Shown here: one piece after another, positions 57,561 to 64,000 of the stretch
How the letters are laid out: every line of letters begins with the position of its first letter
Position numbering within the stretch: position 1 is the stretch's first letter
Assembly: GCA_018398585.1 (NCBI GenBank)
Contig: JAGTTD010000010.1
Span: 5,349,501-5,413,500, forward strand
Length of the DNA stretch: 64,000 bases
Direction: 5' to 3'
Origin: Simmondsia chinensis
Taxonomy: Eukaryota > Streptophyta > Magnoliopsida > Caryophyllales > Simmondsiaceae
Notes under the pieces: model-generated
The model's input: the letters and a program-made list of their open reading frames with translations, nothing else
What the model was told of the DNA's origin: nothing
The model's database searches: none
Translations under genes and position numbers: made by a program

Positions 57561-57897
57561 CGGGTTCTTAAATTACCACAACAGAAGATAAAGAAAGCGT
57601 GTTTTGTGGTTTTGAAATACCGTCCTTTAGCACGGTTTGCATAGGGTTTATATTGGACAACCACATTACTCAAGTCATCTAATAAGTCGTGAGGGATTAG
57701 GATGACAGGCAGACCAGAACTAAGTGATAAATAGACTTACCGATAAGCTAAGGCAATGATAACATTATATTTTTCATTAAACTAATAATAAGGATGTCAT
57801 GGCTCATAGATGGAAACATGAAACGAGTTTAACCTCCTTCGGGTGGTAACATTTCTAATCCATAATTTCATCCTGTAAATAATGTTTATACCACTGG

Positions 57898-59062
57898 CTA
57901 TTGTTTCTACCCAGGTTTTGATGCAAGTCAGTTCTTTCTACAATATTATTTCACCCCTACTCTTGACCCCTCTTGGGTCATGGATAGTGGGGCCTCCTCC
58001 CACATGACAAATAATCCAGGTCTCCTAGCATCCTTGTCTCCGTATATTGGGTCTGATAAAATTTTAGTCGGTAATGGTGCTTGTCTTTCTACTGCTGGTA
58101 TTGGGTCATGTTTCATATCTACTCTTGCAGGTCAATTTGTTCTAAACAAAGTTCTATTTGTTCCTGATCTTTCCAAAAATTTACTTTCCGTCCTCCAATT
58201 TTGTTCAGATAACAATTGTCTTCTCGAATTTGACTGTTTTGGTTTTTCTGTCAAGGATCCTAAATTGAAGTCAACTATCATCCACTGTGTCGATTCGAGG
58301 CCTCTCTTTACAGTACTAGGATCACCTACCATCACTACATCTTTCGTTGCTTCAGGAGTCTTCTCTTCTCTTTGGCACCGTTGCTTAGGCCATCTAGGAG
58401 AGCCCGTTTTGTCATCATTAGTCAAGCACAAATTTATTTCTTGTTCTAGTCCTTTAGAGTCTAGTTTGTGTCAAGCTTGCCAACGAAGTAAGCATAGTCA
58501 TTTACCTTTTCAGATATCTATTTCTAGTACTATGCATCCTTTTGACATTGTTCATTTTGATGTATGGACATCACATGTTTCTAGTTTCAGTGGTTATAAA
58601 TATTATTTGTTAATTTTGGATGATTATTCTCATTTTGTGTGAATTACCCGAAGCACTCTAAATCTGAGGTGTTTGATTTGTTTCTCCAAATTCGTAATCT
58701 TGTCTTAAATTAGTTTGGTGTGAAACAATTTCAGTGTGACAATGAAACTGAATACATTAATCATGATTTTAAAGGACTTTTTATGCAACAGGGTATTCTT
58801 AGTAGGGTCTCGTGCCCTCATACATCCCAACAAAAAGGGGAAGGCTAAACGTGTGCACAGAACTATTGGTAATATGATGCGATCTCTTCTTTTTCAAGCT
58901 TGTATGCTTCTAGAGTATTGGGTTGAAGCTGTTTCTGCTGCTACTCATATCATAAATTTATTACCTTCTACTGATATTAATAAAAAGATCCCATATCAAC
59001 ACTTGTATAAACAAAAGGTTAATTATGATCACCTTCGTGTTTTTGGGGCCGCTTGCTATCCC
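57898..59062 (+). pseudogene. Copia protease, pre-integrase and integrase, first part
   Basis: WVMDSGASSHMTN (from ~57977) is the protease active site. VLFVPDLSKNLLSV, then LWHRCLGHLG and CQACQRSKH form the pre-integrase zinc finger. FDIVHFDVWTSHVSSFSG and LILDDYSH open the integrase core, and the first stop is at 58640. The rest (58643-59062) includes GKAKRVHRTI and LRVFGAACYP before the LINE insertion. Confidence 0.82.
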
Positions 59063-61397
59063 TTCTGGACTTTGCGGTCATTTATGAGCTCACAATTGCC
59101 AACATCTTTTTCAAAAAGCGTGACGAGCATCTCATCATGTATCAAAGCGGAGAGGCGAGGACTCAGATCGACTACATACTACTAAGGAAGAGGGCACAAA
59201 GACAATGCAGGGACTGTAAGGTCATCAGAGGAGAGGACCTATCTAAACAACATCGGGTAGTATGCGCGGACGTAAAGGTCAAGAAGTGGGTCAGAAGAAG
59301 CAGGAAAGCCGTGCAGAGACGCACCCGTTGGAGAGACTTGAAGGGGGAAAAACTTAGAGCCTATAAGGAAAGAGCGGAGTTAGAGCTCGATTGGGATGAG
59401 GGGGGAGATATTAACCGAAAGTGGAATGAATTGGCCCAGAAAATCAGGAGTTTGGCACGCGAAATTCTGGGGGAGTCAAAAGGTGGGACAATCACCCACA
59501 GAGAGTCATGGTGGTGGGGAGAGGAAGTCCAACAGAAGATTAAAGCGAAACAAGAACGGTTTAAGGAGTGGGAGCATAGTAGAGAAGAGGAAAAGAGACA
59601 ACAGTACCAGCAAGCCAAGAAAGAAGCGAAGAAAGCAGCTAGTGAGGCAAAGTCAAGAGCTTATGAAGAGTTCTACAAGAGGCTGGATACCAAGGAGGGA
59701 GCCAGGGACATATACAAGATAGCCAGAGCAAGAGAAAGGAAGACGAGGGACCTGGGGCAAGTAAAATGCATCAAAGGAGAGGATGGGCAGGTGCTAGTGG
59801 AAGGGCATCAAATTAGAGCTAGGTGGAGAGACTACTTCCACGATCTGTTCAACAACCAGGGAAGTGCAGAGACAGATTTAGGGGAGCTCCAGACTACGGA
59901 AGAGGATCAGAACGAATGCTATTGTGAGCAAATCACCCCAGAAGAGATCAAGGAAGCCCTAAAACATATGGGTAGGGGAAGAGCAGTTGGCCCAGATGGG
60001 ATACCCATTGAGGCATGGAAATGCCTTGGTCAGAGGGGTTCCACCTGGCTAGCAAAGCTTTTAACCAAATCTTGGTGGGGAGCAAGATGCCGGAAGAATG
60101 GCAGAAGAGCACACTGGTCCCAATCTACAAGAACAAGGGCGATATCCAAAGCTGCGCCAATTATCGGGGGATCAAATTGATGAGTCACACCCTCAAGTTG
60201 TGGGAGAGAGTAATAGAAAAGAGAATACGACAATAGAAGGAAGTGACCGAAAACCAGTTTGGGTTCATACCTGGGAGATCAACAATAGAAGCCATTCATC
60301 TTTTACGGCGATCGATAGAGCAATATAGGGAGAGACAGAAGGACCTCCACATGGTCTTCATTGATCTAGAGAAGGAATATGATAGAATACCAAGAGAGGT
60401 ACTGTGGAGAGTGTTGGGAAGGAGAGGCATCCCGATGCCTTATATTCGGGTCATTAGGGACATGTATGAAGAGGCACGTACTAATGTGCAAACAGGGGAA
60501 GGGGAGACAGACACTTTCCCTATTACAGTAGGGGTCCACCAGGGTTCTGCCTTGAGTCCCTTCCTGTTTATTCTAGTGATGGATGAGCACACTAGACATA
60601 TCCAAGGGGAGGTACCTTGGTGCGTGCTCTTTGCAGACGACATAGTTCTGGTAGGGGAATCCCGTGCAGACATAAACGGGAAGCTGGAGCTATGGAGAGG
60701 CATCTTAGAATTGAGGGGTCTAAGGATTAGCAGATCTAAGAATGAATATGTGGAATTCAAATTCGACCGTTCCACCATGACCAGCACCGAGGAGGTTAAG
60801 ATCGGAGCAGAAGCCATATCAAGTAAGGAGAGCTTCAGATATCTGGGTTCCATGATACATCAGAATGGTGAAGTTGATAAGGATGTCAGCAACAGGATTA
60901 AAGTAGGCTGGCAGAAGTGGAGGATGGCATCCGGGGTACTGTGTGATAGAAATTTCCCGATAAAGTTAAAGGGAAAATACTATAAGACGATAGTAAGACC
61001 GGCTATGCTTTATAGGGTAGAATGTCGACCAATGAAACAAAATCAAACACAGAGGATGAAGGTGGCTGAGATGAGGATGATACGATGGATGTGTGGCCAC
61101 ACAAGAAAGGATAGGATTAGGAATGATGTGATACGAGGTAAGCTGGGGGTAGCCTCGATCGAGGATAAATTGAGGGAGCACCGCCTAAGATGGTTCGGAC
61201 ATGTCAGCAGAAGACCGACTTCAGCCCCAGTCAGGAGGTGTGAACAGCTCAACACAACGATAAGCAGAAGAGGGAGGGGCAGACCAAAGAAGAGTTGGCT
61301 GGAGACGATTCGTCAAGACCTAACCCACCTGAACCTAAGAGAAGAGATGGCCTCGGACAGGACACGTTGGAAGGCTAGTATTAGGGTATTAGGGTAG
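59063..61397 (+). pseudogene. RTE endonuclease/reverse transcriptase, decayed
   Basis: The first frame (to ~60180) has SGEARTQIDYILLRK, the end of the AP-type endonuclease, then a long charged linker rich in KEAKKAASEAK-type helices, and RAVGPDGIPIEAWKCLG, the RT entry. A frameshift near 60030 leads to PEEWQKSTLVPIYKNKGD and NYRGIKLMSHTLKLWER, and a stop at 60234. The next frame carries NQFGFIPGRSTIEAI, GVHQGSALSPFLFILVMDE and the catalytic FADDIVLVGE, then the RTE-specific C-terminus (RMIRWMCGHTRKDRIRND, RGRGRPKKSW). One frameshift and one stop prevent a full product. RT would prime on nicked target DNA. Confidence 0.9.
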
Positions 61398-61763
61398 CGG
61401 AGATGGCAAGAGTACAATAGGAGGGTAAGAATAGATTCTAAGACCCTTAGGCAAGCTTAACCTCTATGGTAGGACTTTTAGGCTAGCTTAGTCTCCGACC
61501 ATGCCCATTCTCCTTCTTATTATCCTTCTCCTGCCTTCTCCTGCTCATTATTCTTCTTCTTTTTCTCCTTCTCCTCCTTCTTCTACTCTTTATATAATTG
61601 TTGGTTTTTGCAGGCACTCAACTACTACTTCAGGTTGGGGGTCCTCGGAAACAGTCTCCTTTCCTGCCGGAAGGGGTAAGGCTGCGTAGACCACCCCCCG
61701 CAAACCCTGCGTTCCGCGGGAGCCGCAAGGCACTGGGACTGTTGTTGTTGTTGTTGTTGTTGT
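59063..61763 (+). mobile_element. RTE-type LINE (2.7 kb, 5'-truncated) in the copia integrase
   Basis: TTGCTATCCC lies immediately left (59053-59062) and right (61764-61773), a 10-bp target duplication that restores the copia reading frame when removed. The element starts within the endonuclease domain, continues through RT, and ends in a 3' UTR plus (TTG)n tail (61741-61763), the hallmark of plant RTE elements. Its tail sequence is the same as that of the 5S-headed SINEs. Confidence 0.92.
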
Positions 61764-61773
61764 TTGCTATCCC

Positions 61774-63830
61774 AATTTGAGCTACCACTCCACATAAACT
61801 TGCTCCTTGTTCTACTTTGTGTGTTTTCCTGGGCTATCTATCAAATCATAAGGGTTACAGATGCTTAGATCTCTGCACTAACAAAATCATTATTTTAAGG
61901 CATGCTGTGTTTGATGAAACAGATTTTTCATTCGCTCGGTTGGGTACCTTCTCTCAAGCTACGATGCATCGTCTCCATCAAGTGTTTGCATCACCTCTTG
62001 CTTCTTCTCCCTTTGCCGGTAGCACGCCAGCACCGCCGATCATGCCGGCTCCATCACTGCCAAATGCCACTGCCGCGTCCCCTGCAGCTCCTTCAGTCGA
62101 GTGTGCACCACCTCGGGCTCCCATATCGGTGCATTCTCCTCCACCTGTCCAAGCCGAGCCGTCCACACTGTGCCAGCCTCGGGATGACACATCTCGATCT
62201 CTTCATCCTATGGTCACACTTTCAAAAGCTGGTATTGTGAAACCTTTTCTTAAACCTTTTATGCTTGCTCATAATATATTGCCTGAGGTTCCTTTCTCCT
62301 CTAAACAGGCTCTTACAAATGATAATTAGAAGAATGCAGTGATTGATGAATATAATGCCCTTATTTGTAATCACACATGGGATCTTGTTCCTCCACCTGC
62401 TCATGGTAACATTGTTGGCTCTAAATGGGTTTATCGTATTAAGCAAACTTCTACAGGTGAAGTTCAACGATATAAAGCTCGATTAGTTGCACAAGGTTTC
62501 ACACAGAGGTATGACATTGACTATGGTGAAACTTTCAGTCCCGTTGTTAAGCCTGCTACAGTTTGCACGGTTCTAGCTTTAGCTACTTCTCGCCAGTGGC
62601 CTATTCATCAGCTTGATGTTAAGAATGCCTTTTTGAATGGATATCTTAATGAAGAGGTTTATATAAAGCAACCTCCTGGTTTCATCAACTCTCAATTCCC
62701 TGATCATGCTTGCAAGTTAAACAAGTCTCTTTATGGTCTTAAGCAGGCACCCCGGGCATGGTACACTCGCTTTGCTACTTTCCTCCACACGCTTGGCTTC
62801 ACTAGCTGTAAATGTGATTCATCACTATTTGTCTTACGTTGTGGCAGTGACATGGCTTTACTATTAGTTTATGTGGATGATATAGTTCTTACTGCATCTT
62901 CTGCTGTGCTTCTTCAAGCTCTACTTCGCTCTTTACGTTCTGAATTCGACATGATAGATTTGGGTCGCCTTAATAGTTTCTTGAGATTTCAGTTTCTCGC
63001 TCTTCCGATGGTCTTTTCCTATCTTAGTCCAAGTATGCTCACGATCTGCTTGATAAGACCAAATTGCTTTCCTGCAAGCCCGTGGCTACACCTACATATT
63101 CCAAGTCTAAACTTTCAATAGATGATGGCAATCTCATGCCCGATCCCACCTTATATAGATCTACAGTATGTGCTCTTCAGTATCTTACTTTCACTTGCCC
63201 CGATATCACTTATGTTGTGCAACAAGTATGTTTGTTTATGCATGCTCTGCATTTACCTCATTGGATGGCAGTTAAACGCATTCTCAGGTACATCAAGGTC
63301 ACCATTGACTATGGCTTAACCGTTTCCCCTTCTCGTGTGGATCAACTTGTGGCATACTTTGATGCGGACTAAGTTGGATGTCATGATACTTGCCGATATA
63401 TATTTGGTTTTTGTGTTTTTCTGAGAGGTAACATTATTTCCTAGTCTTCTAAACGCTAGCCTATAGTTTCCCGCTCCAGCACCGAGGCCGAGTATAGGGG
63501 GGTTGCAAATATCGTCTCTGAGTGTTGCTGGCTTCGCTCTTTTCTTGGTGAGCTTGGTCATCTTCTTCCATGTGCTACCTTACTTTATTGTGATAATGTC
63601 TCGGCTATATATTTGTCCACCAATCCTGTGAACCATGTTCGCACCAAGCATATTGAGATCGATATTCATTTCGTTTGAGAGCGCGTCCACATGGGTCTTA
63701 TTCGAGTTCTTCACATCCCTTCGTCACAACAGATAGCTGACATCATTACCAAGAATCTGCCTTGGCAACTCTTTCTTCTGTTCAGACAGAACCTTTGCAT
63801 TCGTTTATCCCCTGCTTCAATTGAGGGGGG
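61774..63830 (+). pseudogene. Copia integrase end, RT and RNase H, second part
   Basis: It resumes after the LINE at CVFLGYLSNHKGYRCLD (the integrase C-terminal block). A proline/serine linker and stop at ~62328 follow. RT: SKWVYRIKQTSTGEVQRYKA, QLDVKNAFLNGYL, SLYGLKQAPRAWY and an intact LLVYVDDIVLT. A frameshift near 63000 and stops at ~63372, 63444 and 63678 break RNase H ([20 protein letters not shown]). Confidence 0.85.
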
Positions 63831-63831
63831 A

Positions 63832-64000
63832 TGTTAGAGTATGATGTATAGTGGGTTATAATTGTATATATTAAGGCCATTGGGCTTATCATGTATGTAG
63901 TCCATACTCTGCGTAAACATTATAAATATATGAGAGGGCTCCTATTCTAGGAGTACCAATTATTCCCATATTTACACTTTCTCAGGAAATCAATTCAAAT
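63832..64000 (+). repeat. 3' LTR of the + strand copia element, incomplete
   Basis: It starts TGTTAGAGTATGATG directly after the polypurine tract. A TATAAATATATG box lies near 63921-63932. The LTR runs past the window end. Confidence 0.75.

Larger units (their letters stand above)
48936..57855 (-). mobile_element. Older Ty1/copia element, - strand, split by a younger copia insertion
   Basis: The right piece (56427-~57560) holds decayed copia RT and RNase H. The left piece (49430-49575) carries the end of RNase H (LTKYVDVDFHFVREKV), a GAGGGGG polypurine tract and a possible 3' LTR (~48936-49404). Both read in order on the - strand once 49576-56426 is ignored, so the two were one element. No 5' LTR is visible; the right border meets the + strand copia element near 57855. 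Confidence 0.65.
57856..64000 (+). mobile_element. Ty1/copia element (Ale/Retrofit-like), + strand, 5' end missing, 3' LTR cut by window
   Basis: Protease, integrase, RT and RNase H are in copia order, followed by a GAGGGGGGA polypurine tract and an LTR starting TGTTAGAGTATG at 63832. No gag, primer-binding site or 5' LTR lies to the left, where the older - strand copia remnant begins. An RTE LINE interrupts the integrase. Confidence 0.85.

Overview
This is a repeat-dominated stretch of a flowering-plant nuclear genome, probably a eudicot. It is AT-rich and packed with nested Class I and Class II transposable elements of plant type. I can support only one ordinary host gene, a single-exon dirigent-protein gene at 22312-22884 (- strand). 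No species-level assignment is possible from the sequence alone.

Layout. 1-3079: 5' part of a CACTA (En/Spm) transposon on the - strand, with a decayed tnp2-type transposase cut by the window edge. 3378-5518: two non-autonomous hAT-like elements. 5564-~10107: an old Ty3/gypsy element (- strand) with both LTRs. 10450-16110: LINE debris (L1-like RNase H and RT, and a 5'-truncated RTE). 16113-20729: a hAT-like element holding a 3.4 kb giant inverted-repeat element built from ~230-bp tandem repeats. 21267-21935: a MITE. 22312-22884: the dirigent gene. 23096-28255: SINEs, including two whose head is 5S rRNA and whose tail is RTE-like; a MULE-like element with a perfect 11-bp target duplication (24181-25222); and an L1 RNase H fragment.

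28415-40535 is the most remarkable object: a 12.1-kb Tat-type Ty3/gypsy retrotransposon with LTRs and a perfect 5-bp target duplication. Its pol has ten premature stops. Downstream of pol it carries two antisense genes, each with its own TATA box. One is a multi-exon gene encoding a PF04195-like plus coiled-coil protein, with in-frame GT-AG introns. The other is an intact 373-codon F-box gene. Between them lies an 8-copy tandem array whose unit contains three short hairpins.

40541-48935: mostly non-coding sequence with TIR elements, LINE 3' ends and local duplications. 48936-57855: an old Ty1/copia element (- strand) split by a younger copia element (49576-56426), itself split by a solo LTR (52354-53252). 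57856-64000: a + strand Ty1/copia element missing its 5' end and running off the window, split in its integrase by an RTE LINE (59063-61763) with a 10-bp target duplication.

The repeats are related. The RTE LINE has the same 3' tail as the 5S-headed SINEs, so it or a relative is the likely source of their retrotransposition machinery. Three TIR elements share the plan of tandem repeats placed inside inverted arms.
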